The notes: generated from the sequence alone by a model not told the origin. A stretch of 64,000 bases of DNA from Methylobacterium thuringiense (GCF_022179645.1 NZ_BPRA01000007.1:1-64000); one strand, 5' to 3'; numbered from the stretch's first letter, positions 53,926 through 62,249 are shown. Made by a program: numbers and translations.

Positions 53926-54993
53926 GTGGCGACGAACCCCTACAGCGATCTACCGGCCGAGCGATTCTGGCGCAAGGCCGTGGTCAACCTGCCGCCCTTC
54001 GCGGTCGATCCGCGACCGAAGGCGGCGTTCTCGATCGGTCCGAACGATCGCGTCGCCACCGGCGGCTCCTGCTTCGCCCAGCGCGTCGCCGAGGCCCTGC
54101 GCGAGGCCGGCTTCAACTATTACGTCACCGAGACCGCGCCCGAGGGCACGCCCCGCGCCGAGGCCGAGGCCCGCCAGTTCGGCACCTTCTCGGCGCGGTA
54201 CGGCAACCTCTATTACACGCGCCAGTTCGTGCAGCTCTTCGACCGGGCGTATGGCCGGTTCGAGCCCGAGCTGAAATCCTGGCAGCGCGAGGACGGGCGC
54301 TTCGTCGACCCATTCCGCCCGACCATCGAGCCGGCGGGTTTTTCCAGCGAAGCTGAGGTGATCGCCGCGCGCGAGACCCATTTCGCGCAGGTGCGCCACC
54401 TGTTCGAGACCCTCGACGTGTTCGTGCTGACGCTCGGCCTCACCGAGGGCTGGCGCTGGAAGGCCGACGGGGCGGCGCTGCCGCTGGCTCCTGGCGTCGC
54501 CGGGGGCAGCTTCGACCCCGAACTCTACATCTGCGTCAACGCCGGTGCGGCCGAGGTGCTCGGCGACCTGCGCGGCTTCCTCGAGCGGCTGCGCAGCGTC
54601 AATCCTGGCGCCAGGGTGATCTTCACGGTCTCGCCGGTGCCGATGATCGCCACCTACATGGACCGCCACGTGATGGAGTCGAACAGCTACTCGAAATCCG
54701 TGCTGCGGGTCGCGGCGGGCGAGGCCTGCGACGGCTCGGACCCGAACGCGGTCTACTTCCCGGCCTACGACGTCGTCACCAGCAACGTGAATGCCGGGCG
54801 CTACTACAACGACGATCAGCGCACCATCAACGATGCCGGCGTGCGCCACGTGATGCGCTCGTTTCTCGCCACTTTCGCACCCGACCGCGCCGGAGCGCTG
54901 GCCCGTCCGGCGGCCTATGCGACAAAGGCCGAGTTCGTCGGGGTCTCGGGCGTGATCTGCGACGAGGAGGAGATCGAGCGCAGCGTGGCGTGA
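53926..54993 (+). CDS. GSCFA domain protein
   Basis: A 355-residue protein named after its motif, seen here as RVATGGSCFAQRVAEAL. The family has a GDSL/SGNH-like fold. Other blocks are FGTFSARYGNLYYTRQFVQLFDRAYG, FVLTLGLTEGWR and VIFTVSPVPMIATYMDRHVMESNSYSKSVLRVAA. PAYDVVTSNVNAGRYYNDDQRTINDAGVRHVM lies near the end. The N-terminus has no signal peptide. Function is unproven; SGNH-type esterase or transferase activity on a glycan is plausible. It is divergent from the WcbI-like gene across 136 bases. Confidence 0.88.
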   Translation: MATNPYSDLPAERFWRKAVVNLPPFAVDPRPKAAFSIGPNDRVATGGSCFAQRVAEALREAGFNYYVTETAPEGTPRAEAEARQFGTFSARYGNLYYTRQFVQLFDRAYGRFEPELKSWQREDGRFVDPFRPTIEPAGFSSEAEVIAARETHFAQVRHLFETLDVFVLTLGLTEGWRWKADGAALPLAPGVAGGSFDPELYICVNAGAAEVLGDLRGFLERLRSVNPGARVIFTVSPVPMIATYMDRHVMESNSYSKSVLRVAAGEACDGSDPNAVYFPAYDVVTSNVNAGRYYNDDQRTINDAGVRHVMRSFLATFAPDRAGALARPAAYATKAEFVGVSGVICDEEEIERSVA

Positions 54994-55021
54994 GCGTCCA
55001 TGCCTGCGGTCCGATCGAACC

Positions 55022-55666
55022 TCAGGAGAGCTGCCTCAACTGCTCATACACATCGAATAAGTCCTTCAGCTCGGCGTCCGAAGGACGTTCATCGCTGCCC
55101 GATGCGGTGGCGAAGCGGTCCCTTCCGGCGATCGCTTCGAGGCAGCGATCGAGCAACGCGGACGGTAGGACGCCTCGGAATCCGAGGTCGAGAAACACGC
55201 TCTTGTCCGTCTTGTCCTTGACCTTGATCCTGTGGCTCGCGGCAATCTCGCGAGCGGCTTCGACGAGTGCCTGGGCGAGATACACGTAGGCGAGGTCGGT
55301 CAGCCCGGCCTGCGTCGCAGCGTTGACTTTCGCGAGCAGCCGCTCGTGTTCCGCCGCTATGTCGCCGACGGGCGTGCCGTCCCGATCGTCGACGACGACA
55401 AGTTCGAATCTCCAGCCGGATCGACCCGATACGCGTGCCGCCAATCCGACGAGATCGTTTGAGCCTTCGAGGGCGGCGCGCTGCTTCACCTCGATCACGA
55501 CGTTGTCGAATGGGCTGCGCGCGATGATGTCGGGCGTCAGATCGTGCATGAAATCCGGCAACAGACCGGCATCCGGCCGCTCTTGGACCTCGTAACCGAG
55601 GATCTCGTATTTGCGTGCGATGCGCTTCTGCTCGCGCGTCTGGACGGCCCGGTCGACAGTCAACAT
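55022..55666 (-). CDS. PD-(D/E)XK nuclease-like protein (REase, AHJR-like)
   Basis: A 214-residue protein. The N-terminal half has the restriction-endonuclease-fold pattern: an N-terminal helix (QKRIARKYEILGYEV), then P45-D46 in LTPDIIARSPFD and E59-V-K61 in VVIEVKQRAAL. All three elements of the PD-(D/E)XK site are present. The C-terminal half (about 100-214) is helical and charged. It resembles the AHJR-like restriction-endonuclease group, but I cannot confirm that here. Its ATG overlaps the stop codon of the RusA-like gene by one base (TGATG), so they are translated together. The base composition is a little less GC-rich than the neighbours. Confidence 0.7.
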   Translation of the reverse strand: MLTVDRAVQTREQKRIARKYEILGYEVQERPDAGLLPDFMHDLTPDIIARSPFDNVVIEVKQRAALEGSNDLVGLAARVSGRSGWRFELVVVDDRDGTPVGDIAAEHERLLAKVNAATQAGLTDLAYVYLAQALVEAAREIAASHRIKVKDKTDKSVFLDLGFRGVLPSALLDRCLEAIAGRDRFATASGSDERPSDAELKDLFDVYEQLRQLS

Positions 55667-56112
55667 CAGCCGAGATCCTCGCGATGAGGGCTACGCCAAA
55701 GTCGAACGTGCAGGAACTCGCGGCCGCTCGAAAATGCCAGGGCGAGAGGGATCGACATGTAGCGCACGGTAAAGCGCCCGCCGATGTCGCGCCAGTTGGA
55801 CGTCACGTCCTTCACCTGTCGATCGTTCTCGATCACCACACCCTGAAGCGCGTCCTGAATGGGTTTCAGCAGGTTGTCGCGGTCGGCGATGCGGCGTTCG
55901 GAATAATGCGTCACACGCAGATCCACATCGCCACGAAACAGCTGGCGTTCGGCGGACCATGCCTCGGCCGCGGCTGAGGCGACGCTCGCCTTCCATGCGG
56001 CGAGGAGGCCGCGATTGATCGCCTGCGCGGAGACCGGTCGCCCGACGACGCAGAACTCGAATTCCGGCGGCCGCTCGTCATCGGTTCTGTTCCGGTTCGG
56101 TCGGGCTGGCAT
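55666..56112 (-). CDS. RusA-family Holliday-junction endonuclease
   Basis: A 148-residue protein of the RusA fold, whose E. coli member cuts Holliday junctions. The catalytic block is intact: D77 and D79 in RIADRDNLLKPIQDALQG, Lys83, and D97 in VIENDRQVKD, matching the acidic triad and lysine of RusA. The N-terminus (FEFCVVGRPVSAQAINR) has the usual first strand. RusA genes are mostly found in prophages, but no phage genes are near. Here it heads an operon with a PD-(D/E)XK-like protein, an unusual pairing. hemC begins 51 bases beyond its 5' side, on the same strand. Confidence 0.8.
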   Translation of the reverse strand: MPARPNRNRTDDERPPEFEFCVVGRPVSAQAINRGLLAAWKASVASAAAEAWSAERQLFRGDVDLRVTHYSERRIADRDNLLKPIQDALQGVVIENDRQVKDVTSNWRDIGGRFTVRYMSIPLALAFSSGREFLHVRLWRSPHREDLG

Positions 56113-56163
56113 TCCGTAAAGGCCCCCCGTTCCGTAACGGATCCGACGCCGAAGCCCGCGCCT

Positions 56164-57093
56164 CTACTGCAGGTGCTTGAAATACGTGTCGCCGGCCGCG
56201 CGCTTCAGTTCGGCTCCGGCGTCCTGGCCGATCGCCGCTGCGTCGCTCGCGGAACCTTCGCGGGTCACTGCCCAATGCTGGCTGCCGTCGGGCAGGAAGA
56301 GCAGGCCGTCGAGGGTGAGGCGGTCGCCGTCGATCCGCGCCAGCGCCGCGATGGGCGTGCGGCAGGAGCCGTCGAGTTCGGCGAGCAGGCCGCGCTCGGC
56401 GTCGAGGGCCGTGGTGGTCGTGGCGCAGGCGATGGGGGCGAGCAGCGTGCGGACTGCGTCGTCTCCGGCCCGCGTCTCGATGCCGAGCGCCCCCTGCGCC
56501 ACCGCCGGCAGCATCTCGTCGACCGAGAGCACGCTGCGGGCGACGTCCTCCATGCCGAGGCGCTGGAGCCCGGCGAGCGCCAGCAGCGTCGCGTCGCACT
56601 CGCCCGCTTCGAGCTTGCGCATCCGGGTGTTGGCGTTGCCGCGCAGGGGCACGATCTTGAGGTCCGGGCGGCGCATCAGCACCTGCGCAGCGCGGCGCAG
56701 CGACGAAGTGCCGATCCGCAAACCGGCCTTCAGGTCCGCGAAGCCGTCGGCGCCGTTGGCCGCGAGGAAGGCGTCGCGCGGGTCGTCGCGTTCCAGGATG
56801 CAGGCGATGACGAGGCCGTCCGGCAGCCAGGTCTCGACGTCCTTCATCGAGTGGACGGCGACATCCACCTCGTCGGCGAACAGCGCCTGCTCCAGTTCCT
56901 TCGTGAACAGGCCCTTGCCGCCGATCTCGGAGAGCGGCCGGTCGAGGATCCGGTCCGCCACCGTCGAAACGACGACGATCTCGGTCTCCAGCCCTGGATT
57001 GGCCGCGACGATCTTGTCGCGGACCATGCCGGTCTGGGCGAGCGCCATCGGGCTGCCGCGGGTGCCGATTCGGAGGGGTCGTGACAGGCTCAT
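56164..57093 (-). CDS. hemC: Hydroxymethylbilane synthase (porphobilinogen deaminase)
   Basis: It joins four porphobilinogens into the linear tetrapyrrole of heme and B12 synthesis. The 309-residue protein has IGTRGSPMALAQ at the N-terminus, then VHSMKDVETWLPDGLVIACILERDDPRDAF and GTSSLRRAAQVL. The catalytic VPLRGNANTRMRKLE follows. The dipyrromethane cofactor Cys is in LDGSCRTPIAALA, all normal. In B12-dependent methylotrophs this pathway also feeds cobalamin. It lies 51 bases upstream of the RusA-like gene on the same strand, but the functions are not related. Confidence 0.97.
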   Translation of the reverse strand: MSLSRPLRIGTRGSPMALAQTGMVRDKIVAANPGLETEIVVVSTVADRILDRPLSEIGGKGLFTKELEQALFADEVDVAVHSMKDVETWLPDGLVIACILERDDPRDAFLAANGADGFADLKAGLRIGTSSLRRAAQVLMRRPDLKIVPLRGNANTRMRKLEAGECDATLLALAGLQRLGMEDVARSVLSVDEMLPAVAQGALGIETRAGDDAVRTLLAPIACATTTTALDAERGLLAELDGSCRTPIAALARIDGDRLTLDGLLFLPDGSQHWAVTREGSASDAAAIGQDAGAELKRAAGDTYFKHLQ

Positions 57094-57186
57094 GCCAAGC
57101 GTCGTAGCCGACGCAGGCTCGGGCTGTCACCAGCCGACGTGCCCGGGATGGGCCTCACCCACGGGATCGTCACCGGATTGGTGCAT

Positions 57187-57576
57187 TCAGGCCGCGTCGC
57201 GCGACACCCGATAGGGCCGCGCCAGCGCCGCGATCGGCAGGTGCCAAGCCTCGCTGATACGCCGGATCTGCTCCAGCGACAGGGCGCGCCTGCGGCTCAG
57301 GATCTCGGAGGCACGTGAGCGCGATCCGAGCAGGTCCGCGAGGTCTGACTGCGAGCGGCCCATCTCGGCGATGGCGAAGGTGAGAACCGCGACGGGGTCC
57401 GCGTCGGGCACGGGATGGTGCGTGGCCTCGTAGGCCTCGATCAGCGTCGCGAGCACGTCGAAGCGGTCGGCTTCCGGCGAGCCCGGAAGGGGCGCGGCCT
57501 CGAAGTACGGCGCGATCTCCTCGATCGCCCAGGTCAAGTCTTCGTCGTAGCGGATGGGGCGGATATCCATCGTCAT
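57187..57576 (-). CDS. higA: HigA-like antitoxin
   Basis: A 129-residue antitoxin. The C-terminal helix-turn-helix (about residues 70-125: AIAEMGRSQSDLADLLGSRSRASEILSRRRALSLEQIRRISEAWHLP) is of the XRE type and should bind the operon promoter. The N-terminal part (IRYDEDLTWAIEEIAPYF) is the HigA toxin-binding region. Its ATG overlaps the stop of higB by four bases, in the toxin-first order typical of HigBA. The pair probably regulates itself. Confidence 0.85.
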   Translation of the reverse strand: MTMDIRPIRYDEDLTWAIEEIAPYFEAAPLPGSPEADRFDVLATLIEAYEATHHPVPDADPVAVLTFAIAEMGRSQSDLADLLGSRSRASEILSRRRALSLEQIRRISEAWHLPIAALARPYRVSRDAA

Positions 57577-57869
57577 ACGGTCTCCGGATCGATGCGGTCG
57601 TATTCGGCGTGGGTTCCGACGAACTCGATGAGGATGCGCCCAGAAGCATAGGCGACGTGGACGATCAGCCGGTATTCGTTCCTACGAATGTCGAAGATGA
57701 TTCGATTGTAGCCGACAAAATCGACGCCTTTCCCGAACGCCGCTTTCACATCGGCCGGCGTCGTCCACGCAGCCTTGCTCACGACGGTGTACCATTCGCG
57801 AAGCGGCTGCTCGGCCCGTGGGTTGTCGTGCCAGAATGCCTGGAGCGTCCGCTTCGCGATGATCTGCAT
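57573..57869 (-). CDS. higB: HigB-like mRNA interferase toxin
   Basis: A 98-residue type II toxin of the RelE superfamily, which cleaves mRNA on the ribosome. I chose the ATG at 57867-57869 (MQIIAKRTLQAFWHDNPRAEQPLREWY). The core VGYNRIIFDIRRNEYRLIVHVAYASGRILIEFVGTHAEYDRID is highly characteristic of HigB, with the His and Arg residues used in catalysis. It is cotranscribed with higA, which follows. Whether it is active cannot be judged, but nothing in it looks broken. Confidence 0.88.
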   Translation of the reverse strand: MQIIAKRTLQAFWHDNPRAEQPLREWYTVVSKAAWTTPADVKAAFGKGVDFVGYNRIIFDIRRNEYRLIVHVAYASGRILIEFVGTHAEYDRIDPETV

Positions 57870-57932
57870 GCCGGCACGCAAGCTCGTTCCCAATTCGGGA
57901 ACAAGTGGCCGGCGATCGTGCGATGAGACGGC

Positions 57933-58232
57933 TCAGAAAGCCGCGAGCGTCAGTTCGGTATGCTCCACCTGCGGCGGGCTCTCGAAATATCGGGAGACCA
58001 GGGCGCGGTAATCCTGCCAGGGCTGCGACCCGGTGAAGTCCTTGGTGTGGGCTTCCAGCGTCTCCCACTTGATCAGCAGCCGGTAGCGCTGGGGCTTCTC
58101 GATCGAGCGGCGGACGGCGAAGCTGCGGCAGCCCGCCGCCGCCTTGAAGAGCGCCGAGGCCTTCGCGATGCCGGCCTCGAAATCGGCCTCGGAGCCCGGC
58201 TTCACGTCGATCTGTGCGATTTCGAGGATCAT
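57933..58232 (-). CDS. Antibiotic biosynthesis monooxygenase (ABM) domain protein
   Basis: A 99-residue dimeric alpha/beta barrel protein. The start is the ATG at 58230-58232 (MILEIAQIDVKPGSEADFEAGI). Motifs: AAAGCRSFAVRRSIEKPQRYRLLIKWETLEAHTKDFTGSQPWQDYRALVSRYFESPPQVEH, which fits the ABM family. Members are heme-degrading enzymes, quinol monooxygenases or of unknown use; no specific substrate can be named here. It has no operon partner, as the flanking genes are separated by about 60-100 bases. Confidence 0.8.
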   Translation of the reverse strand: MILEIAQIDVKPGSEADFEAGIAKASALFKAAAGCRSFAVRRSIEKPQRYRLLIKWETLEAHTKDFTGSQPWQDYRALVSRYFESPPQVEHTELTLAAF

Positions 58233-58330
58233 TCTGGGTGTCGCTGTCTGTTGGCCGGCTGGACCGCGATCATAACGCCTCGCCGTCGCGATCACAGTCC
58301 GTCTTCCCGGCCCGATCGCACACTTCCACG

Positions 58331-59656
58331 TCAGCCGCCGATGTCCGGCACCCCGAGCGGCGCTTCGAAACGGCCACGTGGGCGGATCTCGGTGACGCTC
58401 CCTCCATCCACCAGCACCTCCGCGGGCGTCGGATGGCTCAGAAACCCGACGGGGCTCGCCGTCAGGCCGTAGGCGCCCGACTGCAGGATCGCGATCAGTT
58501 CGCCTGCCTGGCAGTCGGGGAGTGCTGCCTGCCGGGCGAGGGTATCGAGCGGCGTGCAGAGGGGGCCGACCACGGTGCAGGGTGCGGTCTCGCGGCCTCC
58601 CGGTCTGGCCGCGACGATCGGATAGTCGCGCTTGATCACCTGTCCGAGATTGCCCGAGGCGGCGAGGTGGTGGTGCATGCCGCCGTCGAGCACGAGGAAG
58701 CGCGTGCCCCGCGACCGTTTGGACGCGAGCACCTGGGCCGCATAGAGGCCGGCCGGGCCGACGAGGAAGCGGCCGGGCTCGATCACCACCTGGGCCTCGC
58801 GGATCAGCGGCTCCGCGCGCACGAAGGTCATCAGCTCTGCGACGCGCTGCTTCAGCCGGGCGAGATCGAGGGCGGTCTCGCCCGAGAAGTACGGGATGCC
58901 GAGGCCGCCGCCGAGATCGATCGTCTCCAGCGGCCGGCCGAGATGCCGGGCGGCGCGCAAGGCGAGCCGCAGGCCGTGCAGCCACTGCCCGGCGAGCACG
59001 TCCGCATCAAGGATCTGGGTGCCCGCGAAGAGGTGGATGCCGGTGAGGCGCAGGGCCGGCTGAGCGGCGACCGCGTCGATGACGGCCTCGGTCTCCTCCT
59101 CGTCGAAGCCGAAGGGCGAGGGCTTTCCGCCCATGCGCATCGCCCCGCCCTGCGCGGCGGCGGACGGGTTGATGCGCAGCGCCACCGGCACCGTTCTGCC
59201 GAGAGCCGCGCCGATCGCGGCGACGCGGGCGATCTCTTCGACGCATTCGAGGTGGATCTCGCCGATGCCGTGCTCGATGACGTGGGCGAGTTCGTCCGGG
59301 CGCTTGCCGGGGCCGGCAAAGAGGATGCGCTCCGGCGCAGCGCCGGCGGCCCGCGCCGCGAGGTATTCGGCGGCCGAGGCAATCTCGATCCCTGCCCCCT
59401 CCCCCACGAAGACGCGGGCGACGGCCGGGTTCGGGTTGGCCTTGATCGAGTAGTAGATGCCGGCGAAGCCCGCGACGGCCTCGGCCAGCGCCCGGTAGGA
59501 CGCGCGCATGCGCGCCGCGTCGTAGACGTAGAGTGGCGTGCCGTGGCGCTCCGTCAGCGCCGACAGCGGCACGCCGCCCACCGCGAGTTCGCCGTCCCGG
59601 GCGCCGAACGCGGCGGCGAGAGTTTCGGCCGGTGTGCTGCCCTCGGGCTGCGGCAT
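58331..59656 (-). CDS. Group IV PLP-dependent decarboxylase (LysA/BtrK-like paralogue)
   Basis: A 441-residue cytoplasmic decarboxylase. The PLP lysine is K72 in GIYYSIKANPNP. HLFAGTQI and the glycine loop DLGGGLGIPYFSG follow. The C-terminal active-site Cys is C367 in VVGPLCTPLD, and the Tyr is in LQSGAYGLT. Where true diaminopimelate decarboxylases have NDLIRPTLY, this protein has DGGMHHHLAASGNL, as in the BtrK and exosortase-associated groups, which act on other acids, some carried on acyl-carrier proteins. The substrate is therefore probably not diaminopimelate. No acyl-carrier or ligase gene is adjacent. The window also holds the canonical lysA at its start. Confidence 0.82.
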   Translation of the reverse strand: MPQPEGSTPAETLAAAFGARDGELAVGGVPLSALTERHGTPLYVYDAARMRASYRALAEAVAGFAGIYYSIKANPNPAVARVFVGEGAGIEIASAAEYLAARAAGAAPERILFAGPGKRPDELAHVIEHGIGEIHLECVEEIARVAAIGAALGRTVPVALRINPSAAAQGGAMRMGGKPSPFGFDEEETEAVIDAVAAQPALRLTGIHLFAGTQILDADVLAGQWLHGLRLALRAARHLGRPLETIDLGGGLGIPYFSGETALDLARLKQRVAELMTFVRAEPLIREAQVVIEPGRFLVGPAGLYAAQVLASKRSRGTRFLVLDGGMHHHLAASGNLGQVIKRDYPIVAARPGGRETAPCTVVGPLCTPLDTLARQAALPDCQAGELIAILQSGAYGLTASPVGFLSHPTPAEVLVDGGSVTEIRPRGRFEAPLGVPDIGG

Positions 59657-59813
59657 TCACGATCCTGTCAGGCGGCGCGGATTAGGCGGAGCGGGTCGAG
59701 CGCCCGGATAGCAGACGCGGCCGCCCGGCTCCACGGACGCATCGCCGAAGCGAGACCGTTCGCGCAACCAACCTTGAGTTTACGCGTTCATCGTCAAGCT
59801 TAGCTTGGCTTTA

Positions 59814-59912
59814 ATGCCACCGGATATGGTCATGACCCTCCTCGCGCTCCTCGTTTTCGGCAATCTCGTCCTGGCCGGCACCTTCTCCTGCGCCGCCATG
59901 CTGGCGGAGTGA
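59814..59912 (+). CDS. Possible 32-residue hydrophobic peptide
   Basis: An open frame from ATG 59814 to TGA 59912 encodes a peptide with one hydrophobic helix (MTLLALLVFGNLVLAGTFSCAAMLAE). It follows an AT-richer stretch that could be a promoter (TTGAGT and TTAGCTTGGC around 59773-59810). No strong ribosome binding site is seen. It lies between the divergent decarboxylase and the convergent flhA gene. It could be a real small membrane peptide or chance. Confidence 0.3.
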   Translation: MPPDMVMTLLALLVFGNLVLAGTFSCAAMLAE

Positions 59913-59927
59913 GCCCGAAACCGCCCC

Positions 59928-62066
59928 TCAGACCGACCCCACCGTCCGCAGCCGCGCGCGGGAATGGATTTCCGCCTGGCTCATCACCGGCGTCTCGCGG
60001 CGGAAGCGCTCGATGATCGAGCGCACGAAGGGCCGTGACTGCACCGAGGTGACGAGCACCGGCATCTCACCCATGCGCGCGGCCTGCTCGAAGCGGTCGC
60101 GCACGGCGTTGACGAAGTCCGACAGCTTCGAGGGCTGCATGGCGAGGTAGCGCTCCTCGCGCTCGCCGACGATCGATTCCATGAAGGCCTGCTCCCAGGC
60201 TGGCGACAGGGTGATGATCGGCAGCGTGCCGTCCGGCCCCTGATACTGGGCGCAGATCTGGCGGCCGAGCCGGGCGCGGACATGCTCGACGATATCGCGC
60301 GGGTTCTTCACGTGGCCGGCGACCTCGGCGATGCCCTCTACGATGGCACCGAGATCGCGGATCGAGACCCGCTCGGACAGGAGCAGCTGCAGCACGCGCT
60401 GGATGCCGGTGGTGGCGATCTGCGCCGGCACGACCTCCTTCACGAGTTCGCCGTGCTCCTTGGAGAGCTCGCGCATCAGCTTCTGGACCTCGACATGGTT
60501 CAGGAGTTCCGAGACATGCGCCTTGATGGTCTCGGTGAGATGCGTCGAGATGACGGTGGCCGCGTCGACCACGGTGTAGCCCTTGAGCTGGGCCTGATCG
60601 CGTAAGGAGGCGTCGATCCAAGTCGCCGGTAGGCCGAAGGTCGGCTCCTGCATGTGCTGGCCCGGCAACTGGACCTGCCCACCCATGGGGTCCATCGCCA
60701 TGAACTGGCCGGGGAACACCTGGCCGCTGCCGGCCTCGATCTCCTTGACGCGCACCACGTAGGCGTTGGCGTCGAGGGCCACGTTGTCGAGGATCCGGAC
60801 CTGCGGCATCACGAAGCCGAGTTCGGCCGCGAGCTGCCGGCGCAGGGCTTTGATCTGGTCCGTCAGCCGGTCCTGCCCTTCGCCGTTGACGATGGCGAGG
60901 AGCGCGTAGCCCATCTCCAGCTTGAGGTCGTCGAGCTTGAGCAGGTCGGTGACGGTCTCCTCGGCCGGCGCCGCGCCGGGCAGGGGGGCCGGGGAGCCGT
61001 CCGCCTGCACGGGGGGCGCCTCGCGGTTGGTCTTGGCGATCCGCCAGGCGGCGTAGCCGGCGGCACCGCCGAGGGCGGCAAAGGGCAGCATCGGCATGCC
61101 GGGCAGCAGCGCGATCAGGCCCATGACGCCGGCCGACATGCCGAGCGCCTTCGGGTAGTTCGCGAGCTGCTTGCCCAGCGCCTTGTCGGCCGAGCCGCGC
61201 ACGCCGGCTTTCGAGACGAGGATGCCGGCCGCCGTGGAGACGATCAGCGCCGGCACCTGGGAGGCGAGGCCGTCGCCGATGGTGAGTAGCGTGTAGGTCT
61301 TGGCGGCCTCGCCGAAAGCCATGCTCTGCTGCGCGACGCCGATGATGATGCCGCCGACCACGTTGATGCCGGTGATGAGCAGCGCCGCGATCGCGTCGCC
61401 GCGCACGAATTTCGAGGCGCCGTCCATGGCGCCGAAGAACGAGGATTCCTCCTCCAGCGCCGAGCGGCGGGCCTTGGCCGCCTTCTCGTCGATGAGGCCG
61501 GCCGAGAGGTCGGCGTCGATCGCCATCTGCTTGCCGGGCATGGCGTCGAGAGTGAAGCGCGCGGCGACCTCGGCGATGCGGCCCGAGCCCTTGGTGATGA
61601 CGACGAAGTTCACGATGATCAGGATCGCGAACACGATGATCCCGATCACGAAGTTGCCGCCCATCACGAAGTGCCCGAAGGCCTCGATGACGTGGCCGGC
61701 CGCCGCCGTGCCCTCGTGGCCGTGGCCCAGGATCAGCCGGGTCGAGGCGAGGTTCAGCGCCAGCCGCAGCAGGGTCGCGACGAGCAGCAGCGTCGGGAAG
61801 ACCGTGAATTCGAGCGGGTTGTCGATGAACAGGCCCGTCATCATGATCAGCACGGACATGATGATCGACACGGCGAGCAGCAGGTCGAGCAGCATCGCCG
61901 GCAGCGGGAAGATCAGCACCGTCAGGATGCCCATCACCGCGGTGGCGAAGAACAGGTCGGTGCGCCGGCCGAGGGCCTGCCAGTTCGCGCGGGTGGGCAG
62001 CGAGAAGCCGCCGAAGGCGGCGGTGCCGCTTCCGGCGCCGGGAGCGGCGCTCGCGATCTCGCTCAT
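59928..62066 (-). CDS. flhA: Flagellar export gate protein FlhA
   Basis: The largest component of the flagellar type III export gate, embedded in the inner membrane. The 712-residue protein starts at the ATG at 62064-62066 (MSEIASAAPG). The first half holds about eight membrane helices, beginning DLFFATAVMGILTVLIFPLPAMLLDLLLAVSIIMSV. It includes the conserved FPTLLLVATLLRLALNLASTRLIL and ITKGSGRIAEVAARFTLDAMPGKQMAIDADLSAGLI (FHIPEP signature). A short linker joins it to the cytoplasmic domain (about 360-712), which binds chaperone-substrate complexes. No other export gene is adjacent; the tandem flagellins are 40 kb away. Confidence 0.96.
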   Translation of the reverse strand: MSEIASAAPGAGSGTAAFGGFSLPTRANWQALGRRTDLFFATAVMGILTVLIFPLPAMLLDLLLAVSIIMSVLIMMTGLFIDNPLEFTVFPTLLLVATLLRLALNLASTRLILGHGHEGTAAAGHVIEAFGHFVMGGNFVIGIIVFAILIIVNFVVITKGSGRIAEVAARFTLDAMPGKQMAIDADLSAGLIDEKAAKARRSALEEESSFFGAMDGASKFVRGDAIAALLITGINVVGGIIIGVAQQSMAFGEAAKTYTLLTIGDGLASQVPALIVSTAAGILVSKAGVRGSADKALGKQLANYPKALGMSAGVMGLIALLPGMPMLPFAALGGAAGYAAWRIAKTNREAPPVQADGSPAPLPGAAPAEETVTDLLKLDDLKLEMGYALLAIVNGEGQDRLTDQIKALRRQLAAELGFVMPQVRILDNVALDANAYVVRVKEIEAGSGQVFPGQFMAMDPMGGQVQLPGQHMQEPTFGLPATWIDASLRDQAQLKGYTVVDAATVISTHLTETIKAHVSELLNHVEVQKLMRELSKEHGELVKEVVPAQIATTGIQRVLQLLLSERVSIRDLGAIVEGIAEVAGHVKNPRDIVEHVRARLGRQICAQYQGPDGTLPIITLSPAWEQAFMESIVGEREERYLAMQPSKLSDFVNAVRDRFEQAARMGEMPVLVTSVQSRPFVRSIIERFRRETPVMSQAEIHSRARLRTVGSV

Positions 62067-62249
62067 GATGGTCTCGACTGCCCCGGGTCCGCGCACTGCG
62101 TCGCAGGATCACGCCCGGCAAGATTTGCCGGGTGCGTGGTTAGCGCTCCGTTAACGAAAGCCGCGGACGCGCCCCGGAACCGATGCGCCGGGCGGTGGCT
62201 TGACCGGACAGCACCCCGCCAAGCGAACAAGAATTCGAGGAGCCGAGCC

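Noticed and set aside
62176-62200. EcfG-like promoter ahead of the general-stress-type protein at 62250
   Set aside because: GGAAC is present but no CGTT/GTT element follows at 16-18 bases, so it does not meet the consensus.
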